Source: Pseudomonas frederiksbergensis
GTDB lineage: Bacteria > Pseudomonadota > Gammaproteobacteria > Pseudomonadales > Pseudomonadaceae
Length of the DNA: 64,000 bases
NCBI RefSeq assembly: GCF_000802155.2
Contig: NZ_JQGJ02000010.1
Coordinates: 168,699 to 232,698 of the forward strand
Reading direction: 5' to 3'
In this document: positions 23,601 through 32,623 of the stretch, in pieces
How the letters are laid out: each line of letters opens with the position of its first letter
Position numbering within the stretch: position 1 is the stretch's first letter
Translations under genes and position numbers: made by a program
Notes under the pieces: model-generated
The model's database searches: none
Told to the model about the DNA's origin: nothing
The model's input: the letters and a program-made list of their open reading frames with translations, nothing else

Positions 23601-25114
23601 GGCGTGCGCACGCGCTGGGACAGCACGGCCATCGGGGTGTCGTCGCCCATGGAGCCGACCGCTTCGTAGCCCTGCTCGCCCAACGGACGCAGCACCTGGT
23701 CACGCTCTTCGAACGTCACCTGGTACATCTTCATGTACTGCTTGAGTTGGTCGACGTCGTAGAAAGCCGAACCGTGGTCGTTGTCTTCCATGGTCGCCTG
23801 GATGCGCAGGGCATTCTTGCGCAGCCATTGCTTATACGGATGGCGGGACTTGAGGCGGTTGTCGATGGCGTCGGTGTCGAGGATCTGGCCGGTCTCGGTG
23901 TCTACGGCAAAGATCTGCCCCGGACCTACGCGGCCCTTGGCGATGACGTCCTGGGGCTGGTAGTTCCAGACACCGATTTCCGAGGCCAGGGTGATGAACC
24001 CATTGGTCGTGGTGACCCAGCGCGCCGGACGCAGGCCGTTACGGTCCAGCAGGCACACGGCGTAGCGACCGTCGGTCATGACGATACCGGCCGGGCCGTC
24101 CCACGGTTCCATGTGCATGGAGTTGTATTCGTAGAAGGCGCGCAGGTCCGGGTCCATGGTCTCGACGTTCTGCCAGGCTGGCGGAACGAGCATGCGCACG
24201 CCACGGAACAGGTCGATGCCACCGGTCACCATCAGCTCGAGCATGTTGTCCATGCTCGAAGAGTCCGAGCCGACGCGGTTGACCAGCGGGCCGAGTTCTT
24301 CGAGGTCCGGCATCAAGTCATTGGCGAACTTGGTGCGGCGGGCCAGGGCCCAGTTGCGGTTGCCGGTGATGGTGTTGATCTCGCCGTTGTGGGCGAGGAA
24401 GCGGAATGGCTGGGCCAGCGGCCATTTCGGCAAAGTGTTGGTGGAAAAGCGCTGGTGGAAGACGCAGATTGCGGTCTTCAGGCGCTCGTCGCTCAGGTCC
24501 GGATAGAAGGCGGTGAGGTCCGCCGGCATCATCAGGCCTTTATAGATGATGGTCTTGTGGGAAAAGCTGCAGATGTAGTGGTCGGTGTCGGCGGCGTTGG
24601 CCACCGACGAACGACGACGGGAGCTGAACAGCTTGATCGACATGTCCTGGTCGCTCAGGCCTTCGCCTGCGATGAACACCTGCTCGATCAGCGGCAGGCG
24701 CTCAAGGGCCAGGCGGCCGAGGACGCTGGTGTCGATCGGCACTTTGCGCCAGCCGACGAGCTGCAGGCCGGCGGCCAGGATCTCGCGGTTCATGTTCTCG
24801 CGAGCGGCTTGTGCCTTTACCGGGTCCTGATTGAAAAACACCATGCCCACGGCGTACTGCTTGGGCAAGGTCACGCCAAACGTTTCCTGGGCAATGGCAC
24901 GCAGGAACTCGTCAGGCTTTTGAATCAGCAAGCCACAACCGTCACCGGTCTTGCCGTCGGCGTTGATCCCACCACGGTGGGTCATGCAGGTCAGGGCCTC
25001 AATGGCCGTTTGCAAAAGGGTATGGCTGGGCTCGCCCTGCATATGGGCTATCAGGCCGAAACCGCAGTTATCCTTGAATTCATCTGGTTGGTACAGACCT
25101 GCTTTCATAGACAC
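20660..25114 (-). CDS. gltB: Glutamate synthase (NADPH) large subunit
   Basis: 1484 residues, full length. It transfers the amide of glutamine to 2-oxoglutarate, giving two glutamates, and together with glutamine synthetase assimilates ammonium. The N-terminal class-II amidotransferase nucleophile is Cys17 (KDNCGFGLIAH), exposed after removal of a 16-residue propeptide. The central and FMN-binding synthase domains follow, with the 3Fe-4S motif CKYLRICHLNNCATG (~residue 1100), and the C-terminal beta-helix has repeated glycine patterns (GKTGYNFGSGMTGG). First gene of gltBD; the promoter lies in the 344-bp leader upstream. Confidence 0.98.
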   Translation of the reverse strand: MSMKAGLYQPDEFKDNCGFGLIAHMQGEPSHTLLQTAIEALTCMTHRGGINADGKTGDGCGLLIQKPDEFLRAIAQETFGVTLPKQYAVGMVFFNQDPVKAQAARENMNREILAAGLQLVGWRKVPIDTSVLGRLALERLPLIEQVFIAGEGLSDQDMSIKLFSSRRRSSVANAADTDHYICSFSHKTIIYKGLMMPADLTAFYPDLSDERLKTAICVFHQRFSTNTLPKWPLAQPFRFLAHNGEINTITGNRNWALARRTKFANDLMPDLEELGPLVNRVGSDSSSMDNMLELMVTGGIDLFRGVRMLVPPAWQNVETMDPDLRAFYEYNSMHMEPWDGPAGIVMTDGRYAVCLLDRNGLRPARWVTTTNGFITLASEIGVWNYQPQDVIAKGRVGPGQIFAVDTETGQILDTDAIDNRLKSRHPYKQWLRKNALRIQATMEDNDHGSAFYDVDQLKQYMKMYQVTFEERDQVLRPLGEQGYEAVGSMGDDTPMAVLSQRVRTPYDYFRQQFAQVTNPPIDPLREAIVMSLEICLGAERNIFQESPEHASRVILSSPVISPAKWRSLTNLDRPGFERQVIDLNYDESVGLEAAIRNIADQAEEAARAGRTQIVLTDRHIAPGKLPVHASLATGAVHHRLTEKGLRCDSNILVETATARDPHHFAVLIGFGASAVYPFLAYEVLGDLIRTGEVLGDLYEVFKNYRKGITKGLLKILSKMGISTIASYRGAQLFEAIGLSEEVCELSFRGVPSRIKGARFVDIEAEQKALAAEAWSPRKPIQQGGLLKFVHGGEYHAYNPDVVNTLQAAVQQGDYSKFKEYTALVDNRPVSMIRDLLKVKILDTPLDINEVEPLESVLKRFDSAGISLGALSPEAHEALAEAMNRLGARSNSGEGGEDPARYGTIKSSKIKQVATGRFGVTPEYLVNAEVLQIKVAQGAKPGEGGQLPGGKVNGLIAKLRYAVPGVTLISPPPHHDIYSIEDLSQLIFDLKQVNPQALVSVKLVAEAGVGTIAAGVAKAYADLITISGYDGGTGASPLTSIKYAGAPWELGLAETHQTLRGNDLRGKVRVQTDGGLKTGLDVIKAAILGAESFGFGTAPMIALGCKYLRICHLNNCATGVATQNDKLRKDHYIGTVDMVVNFFTYVAEETREWLAKLGVRSLEELIGRTDLLEVIEGQTAKQHHLDLTPLLGSDLIPADKPQFCHVDRNPPFDKGELAEKMVDMAAAAINDLSGAEFTLDICNCDRSIGARISGEIARKHGNQGMAHAPITFRFKGTAGQSFGVWNAGGLNMYLEGDANDYVGKGMTGGKLVIVPPKGSVYRTQDSAIIGNTCLYGATGGKLFAAGTAGERFAVRNSGAHTVVEGTGDHCCEYMTGGFVCVLGKTGYNFGSGMTGGFAYVLDQDNTFVDRVNHELVEIQRISGEAMEAYRSHLQRVLNEYVEETDSEWGRELAENLDDYVRRFWLVKPKAANLKSLLSSTRANPQ

Positions 25115-25289
25115 TTTCTCACCAGGCTGCCTCTTGACGAGGCAAATTTCTTTTCAATTCAACCAGTTGCATTCCGCGCCGAACGTACGCCAGCTTTGCG
25201 GGGGCAAAAGGGAGGTCATTGTACACACCGACACAGGGGCTCACAAATTTGACGACGAACTGTCGCAAATCCATGTCGCATTTGTGAAA

Positions 25290-25318
25290 GGTTTAAAGCT
25301 ATATGCTGTGCTAGTCAA
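25290..25318 (-). promoter_or_regulatory. Candidate gltB promoter
   Basis: On the minus strand TTGACT (25318-25313) is followed, after 16-17 nt, by TTAAAC/TAAACC (25290-25296) in an AT-rich tract. The -35 is good and the -10 is poor, about 175 bp before the gltB start. Confidence 0.4.
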
Positions 25319-25431
25319 AACTTTTTTGGGTTCGACCGCTACGACTCAAACGCTACTGTGACGCAGACACCACAAGGCGCGCGGCCTGAAAGGTCGCCCG
25401 CCCTTGCGGAAATTTTGAGGTTGCCGGGAGA

Positions 25432-25452
25432 GGCGGCCTGGGTAAGGCCGCC
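25432..25452. terminator. Hairpin after damX
   Basis: GGCGGCCT - GGGTA - AGGCCGCC, 8-bp GC stem 6 bp beyond the damX stop, without a clear T-run. It probably ends or attenuates the pil-aro-damX transcript before gltB. Confidence 0.5.
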
Positions 25453-25458
25453 GAATCA

Positions 25459-27045
25459 TCAGCGAGTTGCTGCCAGTTCCTGTTGGACGCTGGCGACAGT
25501 GCGAGGCCAAGGTTTACCAGCCTGAACCTTCGCTGGCAAGGTTTTGATGGCGGAAACGGCTGCATCACGGTTGGCAAAGCTGCCATAGGTGATCACATAC
25601 AGCGGCTTGCCGTTGAGCACCTTCTTGAAATAACGGTACTCGCCGCCCTGTTCCTTGACGAAGTTCTGCGCTGCGGTTTCGGAGCTGGTGCCGAGGATCT
25701 GCACCACGTAGTTGCCTGGCGCCTGGCCGGCGTACCAGCTACTGCCAGCGGCCTTGGCCGGGGTAGCGGCAGGCTTGCTCGCCGGTGCGGGTGCCGTCGG
25801 CTTGGCCGCAGGTGCGGGAACCGGGGCAGGCTTGGCGGTGGCAACTTGAGTGGGCGCCGGGGTCGGCTTGGCGGCCGGAGCCGGTGCAGGTGTCGGCGCA
25901 GGACCGGCCGGAACGCCCGCAGGCGGTGCGGTGGTGGTCACGGTAGGCGGCACGTCGCTGGTGTCTTCGATCGGAGGCGGTGCACCGTCATCACCTTCTG
26001 TGATGCCCCCTGCGGCTTCGGCCAGGGGACCCCGCATGACCGGTTGCGAGTTGCCGACCAGCGGCAGCGGCATCGGCTGGGTATTGCCGGCGAATTCCAC
26101 TGCCGGGGCGCCGCCGTTGGGTTGCGGCGTGCCCTGGCCGAGAGGCAACTGTGCCTGTTCGTTGGCAGGTGCGCCAGTGGTTGGTGCCTTGCTGCGACCC
26201 GGCATCAGCCAGGCGGCAGCCACCGCGACCACGACCACGGCGGAAATCGCCAATACGTGCTTCTTCGGCATCTTGAACCCCATACTTGGACGCTTCACCG
26301 CTGAGCGGCTGGCGATCATGATTTCGATCAGAGCATCCCGGGCGACCTGGTTGATGTTTCCTGGCCAGCCGTCGGAGCTTTCGTGAATCTCAGATATCTG
26401 ATCCGCGGTGAAAAGTTCGATACCCCGGCCGGCGCCCTCAAGACGCTGGGCCAGGTATTCCCGGGTTTCTTCCTCGGTATAGGGCGCCAGTTCGATGACG
26501 TGGAAACGCTCTTCCTCAAGGTTCAGTTGCTCAAGGTCGGCGATCAGCGAAGACTCGCCGAACAAGAACACATGGGGACGGCCTTCGGGCGCACCGGCAG
26601 CCAGGGCCAACAGGGCTTCCAAGGCTGATTCGTCGAGTTGCTCGGCATCGTCCACCAACAGATAGACTTCCTGCCCCGTCAACGCCAACTGCACGATCTG
26701 GTCGAGAATCGCACCGATTTCCGCCTGGTCGACATTCAGCGCCTGGGCGACCTGACGCAATACGCCGGCTGCGTCGCCAGCGCCACGGGCCGATACCACC
26801 ACGCTTTGCACGGATTGCTTGTTGGTGCTGGCCACCAGGGCCTGGCGCAGCAAGGTCTTGCCGCTGCCCTGGGGGCCAGTGACGACCAACAGCAACTGGC
26901 TGTAGCGCGCCAGGTGATGCAACTGCCCCAGCACCGGCTTGCGTTGGGCGGGGAAAAACTTGAAGCCCGGGACCCGCGGTGCAAAAGGGTCATGACTCAA
27001 TTGGAAATGGCCGAGGAAAGCCTCGTCGGCATGCAAACTAGTCAT
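25459..27045 (-). CDS. damX: DamX-like AAA ATPase with SPOR domain
   Basis: 528 residues. The cytoplasmic N-terminal half is an ExeA/GspA-type ATPase: Walker A GPQGSGKTLLRQAL (~residue 58), Walker B LLVDDAEQLDE (~128). One membrane helix follows (HVLAISAVVVVAVAAAWLM, ~260-280), then a 160-residue periplasmic linker rich in Ala and Pro, and a C-terminal SPOR domain (YVVQILGTSSETAAQNFVKE to the end) that binds denuded septal peptidoglycan. It sits 10 bp after aroB in the conserved aroK-aroB-damX order. Role in cell division is by family; Escherichia DamX lacks the complete ATPase motifs, so this is the pseudomonad form. Confidence 0.88.
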   Translation of the reverse strand: MTSLHADEAFLGHFQLSHDPFAPRVPGFKFFPAQRKPVLGQLHHLARYSQLLLVVTGPQGSGKTLLRQALVASTNKQSVQSVVVSARGAGDAAGVLRQVAQALNVDQAEIGAILDQIVQLALTGQEVYLLVDDAEQLDESALEALLALAAGAPEGRPHVFLFGESSLIADLEQLNLEEERFHVIELAPYTEEETREYLAQRLEGAGRGIELFTADQISEIHESSDGWPGNINQVARDALIEIMIASRSAVKRPSMGFKMPKKHVLAISAVVVVAVAAAWLMPGRSKAPTTGAPANEQAQLPLGQGTPQPNGGAPAVEFAGNTQPMPLPLVGNSQPVMRGPLAEAAGGITEGDDGAPPPIEDTSDVPPTVTTTAPPAGVPAGPAPTPAPAPAAKPTPAPTQVATAKPAPVPAPAAKPTAPAPASKPAATPAKAAGSSWYAGQAPGNYVVQILGTSSETAAQNFVKEQGGEYRYFKKVLNGKPLYVITYGSFANRDAAVSAIKTLPAKVQAGKPWPRTVASVQQELAATR

Positions 27046-27055
27046 CGGAATCTTA

Positions 27056-28156
27056 TTAACCTTTAAGCTGAGCCAGGGCGCGATAATCCGCTCCCAGCGT
27101 GGCCTGTAGAACTTCTTTCGGATAATCGTCGGTCACCACCGCTTCGCCCATGTGGCGCAGCAGCACCAGGCGCAGGCGACCGTCGATCACTTTTTTGTCG
27201 ATTGCCATGTGTTCAAGGAAATCCGCCTCGCTCATTTCTTCAGGCGGCACCACCGGCAACCCGGCACGCTGGAACAGGCGGATCCCACGATCGCGCTCCT
27301 GCTCACTGATCCAGCCCAGGCGCGCAGACATCTCCAGGGCCATGACCGTACCTGCCGCAACCGCCTCGCCATGCAGCCAGACACCATAGCCCATGTGGGT
27401 TTCGATGGCATGGCCAAAGGTGTGGCCCAGGTTCAGCGTGGCACGTACACCTGACTCCCGTTCATCGGCACCGACCACGGCGGCCTTGGCGGCGCAGGAA
27501 CGTTCGATGGCGTAGGTCAGGGCCGCCTGATCCAGCGCACGCAGGCGGTCGACGTTGTCTTCGAGCCAGCCCAGGAACGGCTCGTCGCAGATCAGGCCGT
27601 ACTTGATGACCTCGGCCAGCCCTGCGGACAGCTCGCGCGCCGGCAGGGTCTTGAGCGTCGCAGTGTCGATCAGCACCACGTTGGGCTGGTAGAACGCGCC
27701 CACCATGTTCTTGCCCAACGGATGGTTGATACCGGTCTTGCCGCCTACCGACGAGTCGACCTGAGAGAGCAGCGTGGTGGGTATCTGAATGAAATCGACA
27801 CCGCGCTGATAGCAAGCCGCGGCAAAGCCGGCCATGTCGCCGATCACGCCGCCACCCAGGGCAACCACGGTGGTGCGGCGGTCGTGCCGGGCGGTCAGCA
27901 GACCGTCGAAAATCAACTGCAGGGTTTCCCAGTTCTTGAAGGCCTCGCCGTCCGGCAACACGACGGAAATGACCGAATAAGCCGACAGGCTACGAGCCAG
28001 GCGTTCCAGATACAAAGGGGCGACGGTTTCGTTGGAGATGATTGCGACTTGCCGCCCGGCGATGTGCGGTGCCAGCAGTTCGGGCTGGTCCAGCAAGCCC
28101 TCGCCAATATGAATCGGGTAGCTGCGCTCGCCCAGGTCGACCTTAAGTGTCTGCAT
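27056..28156 (-). CDS. aroB: 3-dehydroquinate synthase
   Basis: 366 residues from ATG 28156 (MQTLKVDLGERSYPI); the frame stays open further upstream but only this start matches the family. It converts DAHP to 3-dehydroquinate, the second step of the shikimate pathway, using NAD and a divalent metal. Signatures are LPDGEAFKNWE, the glycine-rich NAD loop ALGGGVIGDMAGFAA, DSSVGGKTGIN, and metal ligands in ELSAGLAEVIKYG and LNLGHTFGHAIE. Follows aroK by 147 bp and precedes damX by 10 bp. Confidence 0.97.
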   Translation of the reverse strand: MQTLKVDLGERSYPIHIGEGLLDQPELLAPHIAGRQVAIISNETVAPLYLERLARSLSAYSVISVVLPDGEAFKNWETLQLIFDGLLTARHDRRTTVVALGGGVIGDMAGFAAACYQRGVDFIQIPTTLLSQVDSSVGGKTGINHPLGKNMVGAFYQPNVVLIDTATLKTLPARELSAGLAEVIKYGLICDEPFLGWLEDNVDRLRALDQAALTYAIERSCAAKAAVVGADERESGVRATLNLGHTFGHAIETHMGYGVWLHGEAVAAGTVMALEMSARLGWISEQERDRGIRLFQRAGLPVVPPEEMSEADFLEHMAIDKKVIDGRLRLVLLRHMGEAVVTDDYPKEVLQATLGADYRALAQLKG

Positions 28157-28303
28157 GTGTCCCCACGGTGAAGATGAAATCAGGCGTCCTGCCTGCAATT
28201 GACAAAATTCCACGGTGCCTGCTGTGGCGCCAGTTAATGGCCATCCGCCACGCCCATACGGGCCAAGGCGGGACGCCGAGGATAGCGCATTTCGCGCCGC
28301 GCA

Positions 28304-28822
28304 TTAACGGGGGGGCAATTGTTGCAGTCGATCGAGGATTTCCAGCACCACCATCCGTGGCGGCCGCTCGTCGGTTTCGATGACCAGGTCGGCGATTTCC
28401 CGATACAAAGGGTCACGCACCTCCAGCAGATCCCGCAGGGTCTTGGCCGGATCGGCGGTTCGCAGCAGTGGCCGGTTGCGATCGCGGGCGGTACGGCCGA
28501 CCTGCTGTTCGACCGAAGCATGCAGGTAGACCACTCGTCCGCCGGCGTGCAGTGCCCGACGATTGGCTTCGCGCATCACCGCGCCGCCGCCGGTCGCCAA
28601 CACCACGCCGTCGAAACCGCACAGCTCGGCAATCATCGCCTGCTCACGGTCCCGAAAGCCCGGCTCGCCTTCCTTATCGAAGATCCATGGGATATTGGCA
28701 CCCGTGCGCAATTCAATTTCCTTGTCGGAATCTTTGAAAGGCAGGCGCAGCTCTTTGGCCAGCAAACGACCGATGGTGCTTTTTCCAGCCCCCATCGGTC
28801 CAACAAGAATCAAATTTCGCAC
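28304..28822 (-). CDS. aroK: Shikimate kinase
   Basis: 172 residues. It phosphorylates shikimate at the 3-OH with ATP. Walker A is GPMGAGKSTIGRLLA (~8-22); the shikimate-binding residues lie in DSDKEIELR (~33) and RDREQAM (~58); GGGAVMREANRR (~80) and the LID segment RTARDRNRPLL (~118) are present. It starts 4 bp after the pilQ stop, making pilMNOPQ-aroK-aroB one probable transcript, as in other pseudomonads. Confidence 0.97.
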   Translation of the reverse strand: MRNLILVGPMGAGKSTIGRLLAKELRLPFKDSDKEIELRTGANIPWIFDKEGEPGFRDREQAMIAELCGFDGVVLATGGGAVMREANRRALHAGGRVVYLHASVEQQVGRTARDRNRPLLRTADPAKTLRDLLEVRDPLYREIADLVIETDERPPRMVVLEILDRLQQLPPR

Positions 28823-28826
28823 AGAA

Positions 28827-30899
28827 TCAACGACTCACAGCAATCGCCTGGTTGTTCATGATACGCGGAGTGAGAAACACCAGCAGCTCGGATTTTTTCT
28901 CCGAGACTACATCACGCCGGAAAAGGCGGCCAAGATACGGCACATCGCCAAGAAATGGCACCTTATCTACAACCTTGCTCTGAGTATTTGAGAAAACGCC
29001 ACCAATCACAATGGTCTCGCCGTCATTGACCAGCACCTTGGCGTTGACCTCGTTTTTCTTGATCGGCGGTACATCCTGGACCTTGTTCAGGTAATCCGGC
29101 TCATCCTTGGTGACCTTGACCTCCATGATGATGCGGTTGTCCGGGGTGATCTGCGGCGTAACCTCCAGCGACAACGAGGCTTCCTTGAACGACACCGAGG
29201 TGGCGCCGCTGGAGCTGGCTTCCTGGTAGGGAATCTCCGTGCCCTTGAGGATTTTCGCGGTCTCCTTGTCGGAGGTCACCACCTTGGGCTGGGAAACGAT
29301 CTCGCCATTGCCGGTTTTTTCCATGGCCGTCAGTTCAAGGTCCAGCAGCACGTTGTCGGTGATGAAGGCGATGCCGATCCCGGACGTATTGCCTGATGCA
29401 CCGAGGTCGACAAACGGTTGGTTGGTGCTGGTGCTGCCTGGCGTACCAATCGTAGTGGAGTCTCCAGTGGTCACACCGGAAGAATTCCAGTTGCCCTTGT
29501 TCTGTATCGAGCCACCCCAGCGCACGCCCAGGCTCTTGTCATAATCGACGTTGGCCTCGACGATCCGCGCCTCGATCATCACTTGGCGCACCGGGATGTC
29601 CAATTGCGCAACGATTCGGCGCAGCTCGTCGAGCCGGTCCTGGGTCTGGTAGGCGATGATATTGTTGGTTCGCTCATCAACCGTGATCGTGCCCCGTTCG
29701 TCCGCCTTCGCCTCGGCACTGGTGACCGACTGGAACAGCTTGGCGATGTCGGCGGCCTTGGCATAGTTGACCTGCAACAGCTCGCGCCTCAGCGGTGCCA
29801 GGTCGGCAATCTGCTTCTGGGATTCGAGCTCCTGGCGTTCGCGTGCCGCAATCTCGTCGGCGGGTGCTACCAGCAGGACATTGCCGACCTTGCGCTTGTC
29901 GAGCCCCTTGGTCTTGAGCACCAGATCCAGTGCCTGGTCCCACGGCACGTTCTGCAACCGCAGGGTGATGCCACCCTGCACGGTGTCGCTGGCCACCAGG
30001 TTCAGGTTGGTGAAATCGGCGATGAGTTGCAGCACCGAACGCACTTCGATGTCCTGGAAGTTGAGCGACAACTTCTCGCCGCTGTAGGCGGCGCGATCGC
30101 TGTTGCGTTTCTGCAAGTCCTCGACCGTCATCGGCCGGACGCTCACGGTCAACTTGTTGTCGGTCTGGTAGGTGGAATAGTCGAAGGTGCCGCTGGGTTC
30201 GATGCTGATGGTTGCGCGGTCGGAGCCGGCGCTGCCATTGACGAATTGCACCGGGGTGGCGAAATCCTTGACGTCCAGGCGTACCCGCAGGGGTTCGGGC
30301 AACTGGGTCCTGGGGAAATCAAGGATGATCTTGCCTTCGCGTTCCTGAATGTCCGGCGCAATGGACGGATCGGACAAGTCGATGACCACGTTGCCTTCGC
30401 CTTGTGTCCCGCGCTGGAAGTCCACCCCACGGATCGCCTTGCCTGCCGGCGCACTGGACCTGGTGAAGGACGGGGCGGATCCCGCCGGCTGCGGTGCCAG
30501 CGCGGCGGACCTGGCGGTCGCGCCCTTGCCCACTATCACGAAGAGGTTGTTGCCTTCGATCCGGGTGTCATAGGGCGCCAATTGGGTCAGGCCAATGATC
30601 AGCCGGGTACGATCGCCCGCCTCGACCACGGTGGCGCTGCGTGCATTGCCTCCTCCAAGATCGTGACTCTTGCGGGCCAGTTGGTTGGTTACCCCGGGCA
30701 GATCCAGCGCGATTCGGGCCGGCTGTTCAGTGGTATAGCCCCGGGGCGTGGGTGGCGGCCCATCGAAGCTGAGCTTCAGTTCCACGCGGTCCCCCGGCAA
30801 CGCCGCAACGTCGAGTGTCTTCAGGCTGGCCCCAAGAACCATCGGCGACAACAGCGCTGTCCATAGCGAAATACCGAGGGCTGAAAAAATCCTGTTCAT
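28827..30899 (-). CDS. pilQ: Type IV pilus secretin
   Basis: 690 residues. A signal peptide (MNRIFSALGISLWTALLSPM...GA, ~24 residues) precedes AMIN domains that bind peptidoglycan (VELKLSFDGPPPTPRG; FQRGTQGEGNVVIDLS), then the secretin N0/N1 modules (LSLNFQDIEVRSVLQLIAD; RELLQVNYAKAADIAKLFQS) and the C-terminal beta-barrel domain (GTEIPYQEASSSGATSVSFK, VPFLGDVPYLGRLFRRD). It forms the outer-membrane channel for the pilus. Last pil gene of the operon, 13 bp after pilP. Confidence 0.97.
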   Translation of the reverse strand: MNRIFSALGISLWTALLSPMVLGASLKTLDVAALPGDRVELKLSFDGPPPTPRGYTTEQPARIALDLPGVTNQLARKSHDLGGGNARSATVVEAGDRTRLIIGLTQLAPYDTRIEGNNLFVIVGKGATARSAALAPQPAGSAPSFTRSSAPAGKAIRGVDFQRGTQGEGNVVIDLSDPSIAPDIQEREGKIILDFPRTQLPEPLRVRLDVKDFATPVQFVNGSAGSDRATISIEPSGTFDYSTYQTDNKLTVSVRPMTVEDLQKRNSDRAAYSGEKLSLNFQDIEVRSVLQLIADFTNLNLVASDTVQGGITLRLQNVPWDQALDLVLKTKGLDKRKVGNVLLVAPADEIAARERQELESQKQIADLAPLRRELLQVNYAKAADIAKLFQSVTSAEAKADERGTITVDERTNNIIAYQTQDRLDELRRIVAQLDIPVRQVMIEARIVEANVDYDKSLGVRWGGSIQNKGNWNSSGVTTGDSTTIGTPGSTSTNQPFVDLGASGNTSGIGIAFITDNVLLDLELTAMEKTGNGEIVSQPKVVTSDKETAKILKGTEIPYQEASSSGATSVSFKEASLSLEVTPQITPDNRIIMEVKVTKDEPDYLNKVQDVPPIKKNEVNAKVLVNDGETIVIGGVFSNTQSKVVDKVPFLGDVPYLGRLFRRDVVSEKKSELLVFLTPRIMNNQAIAVSR

Positions 30900-30912
30900 T
30901 ATTCGAATTCCA

Positions 30913-31440
30913 CTATGAATGCTCTTTCAAAGGAATGGTCCGCGGCCGCTCCAGCCACGCCCCCTCGCCATCGGGGACGATTTCGACCACGTCGACCTGC
31001 GTGGCGCTGATGGCGACGATCCGCCCATCGTTGCGTCCCAGGTAGTCACCCACCTTCAGCCGATGTACGCCTCCCGCGCCGCGCAGCAGTGCGAAGGATC
31101 CGCCGGCATTGGAGATCGTCCCGACCATCTCGAACTGTTCGATATTGAAGCCTTCCAGGTACTGCTTGACCCGGTTGGGGTCGGGCCGGACGTTGCGCGA
31201 GCCCTGCTGCCGACCCGCCTGGTCCACGCGCACCTGCCTGGAGAACGGACTGCGCAGGTTGGCCGCGCTGTAAGTAAAGGTTTCGTTAGGCTTGAAGGTC
31301 GGCGTGGGTTCGATCTTGCCGGGCGGGCGCAAGCGCACCTCGTTCATGTAGGCGTCCAGGTCGCTGAAACCGTCATCGCTGTTGCAGCCGGCCAACGCGA
31401 CCAAACCGGCCAGCAGGCCCATGCGCCACGCCGGCATCAT
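30913..31440 (-). CDS. pilP: Type IV pilus inner-membrane lipoprotein
   Basis: 175 residues. The lipobox LVALAGC places lipidation at Cys19. A disordered Pro-rich segment follows and then the beta-sandwich HR domain (LEGFNIEQFEMVGTISNAGG to EIVPDGEG) that contacts the PilQ periplasmic modules. PilP links the PilM/N/O inner-membrane complex to the secretin. The ATG overlaps the pilO stop by 4 nt. Confidence 0.95.
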   Translation of the reverse strand: MMPAWRMGLLAGLVALAGCNSDDGFSDLDAYMNEVRLRPPGKIEPTPTFKPNETFTYSAANLRSPFSRQVRVDQAGRQQGSRNVRPDPNRVKQYLEGFNIEQFEMVGTISNAGGSFALLRGAGGVHRLKVGDYLGRNDGRIVAISATQVDVVEIVPDGEGAWLERPRTIPLKEHS

Positions 31441-32060
31441 GGCTGCGCCTCCTGCTCGTTGTACCGGTAGGTCTTGGCCTGGATGCTCATGCGCAGCTTT
31501 GCCCCCGCCTCGGGCTCCATCGGCCCGATCTCGAAATCGTGCAAGGTCACGATCCGCGGCAACCCGGCCACGCCGCTGACGAATGTCGCCAGGTCATGGT
31601 AGCCACCCGTCACGGTGATCTGGATCGGTAACTCGATATAGAACGGCTGGGTGACCTCCGGCAGTAGTTTGATTTCCTCGAATTCCAGGCCGCTACCCAG
31701 CCCCGTGCGGGTGATGTCTTCCAACAGGCCAGGCACCTCCGTATCGCTGGGCAACTGCCGCAACAACACGCCGAACGACGTTTCCATCTGTTTCATCTGC
31801 TCGGTGTAGCGCTCCAGGTTCGCCGCCATGTGGGCCTTGCCCGCAAATTGGGCCTTGAGGGTGTTCTCCTCTTCCTGAACCTGGTGCAGCTGGTTTTGCA
31901 GGTCACTCAAGGTGAAGTTATAACCCAGCCCCAGCACGAGTATGACCAGCAGAATGCCGGCCAGCCATTTGATCGGCCCCGGCCACGAGCCGACATTGTT
32001 GGTGTCCAGGTCGCTGAGGTCGATCTTGCGCAGCGCGTCCAACCATTCTCCCGGCTTCAT
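31437..32060 (-). CDS. pilO: Type IV pilus alignment protein
   Basis: 207 residues: short cytoplasmic N-tail, one membrane helix (WLAGILLVILVLGLGYNF, ~28-46), a coiled coil (DLQNQLHQVQEEENTLKAQF) and a ferredoxin-like periplasmic domain (IQITVTGGYHDLATFVSGVA). It forms a heterodimer with PilN. ATGA overlaps on both sides, with pilN and pilP. Confidence 0.95.
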   Translation of the reverse strand: MKPGEWLDALRKIDLSDLDTNNVGSWPGPIKWLAGILLVILVLGLGYNFTLSDLQNQLHQVQEEENTLKAQFAGKAHMAANLERYTEQMKQMETSFGVLLRQLPSDTEVPGLLEDITRTGLGSGLEFEEIKLLPEVTQPFYIELPIQITVTGGYHDLATFVSGVAGLPRIVTLHDFEIGPMEPEAGAKLRMSIQAKTYRYNEQEAQP

Positions 32061-32623
32061 TGGGCGTCCTCCACGTTGGCCGGGCGGGTCTGGCGAACCG
32101 TCAGCTGGAAGACGTTCGCCTGGTCGAGCTGGCCCGCCGTGGTGGCCTTCACTTCCGTCAGGCTCGGGGCGTCGAACAAATCCGACGAATCCAGGTTTCG
32201 CATCAGGTCAGAGACCCGGTTGTTCGATTCCGCCGCTCCCGTGATGGACAGCGTACCCTCCTCCATCTTGACGTCGGTGAAGTACACGCCGTCGGGCAGG
32301 GTCCGCGCCAATTGGTCGAAAATGCGCGCGCTGACCGGTCGATTGCCCTGCAAGTCCTGGATGATGCGCATGCGCTCCAGCAACTGCTGTCGACGAGCCT
32401 TCAACTCGCTGATTTGCTGGATGCGCTCGTCCAGGACGGCAATCTGCTGGCGGATGTGGCTGTTGCGCGCCGTTTGATAGTCGATGGCACTGTTGAGGTA
32501 TTGCACCGCAATCAAGATCAGGCCCACCGCGCCGACCAGCGCGCCGGCCAATCCCAGCAGAAAGCGCTTGCGGCGCTCTTCGCGCAGCTCTTCGCGCCAG
32601 GGAAGCAGGTTGATCCGCGCCAT
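32057..32623 (-). CDS. pilN: Type IV pilus assembly protein
   Basis: 188 residues. The N-terminal motif MARINLLPWREELREERR binds PilM in the cytoplasm. A membrane helix (FLLGLAGALVGAVGLILIAV, ~22-42) and a coiled coil follow, then the periplasmic ferredoxin-like domain. The start overlaps the pilM stop as TGATG and the stop overlaps pilO. Confidence 0.95.
   Translation of the reverse strand: MARINLLPWREELREERRKRFLLGLAGALVGAVGLILIAVQYLNSAIDYQTARNSHIRQQIAVLDERIQQISELKARRQQLLERMRIIQDLQGNRPVSARIFDQLARTLPDGVYFTDVKMEEGTLSITGAAESNNRVSDLMRNLDSSDLFDAPSLTEVKATTAGQLDQANVFQLTVRQTRPANVEDAQ

Larger units (their letters stand above)
25115..25458. other. gltB leader and damX 3' spacer
   Basis: 344 bp without a gene. 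It holds the minus-strand gltB promoter candidate (25290-25318), a 175-bp untranslated leader and, next to damX, the hairpin at 25432-25452. No further element is recognised. Confidence 0.6.

Noticed and set aside
20816..25252. Very long plus-strand open frames (876 and 594 codons) opposite gltB
   Set aside because: They mirror the gltB codons in a high-G+C gene, have no recognisable domains or ribosome sites, and gltB is certain.
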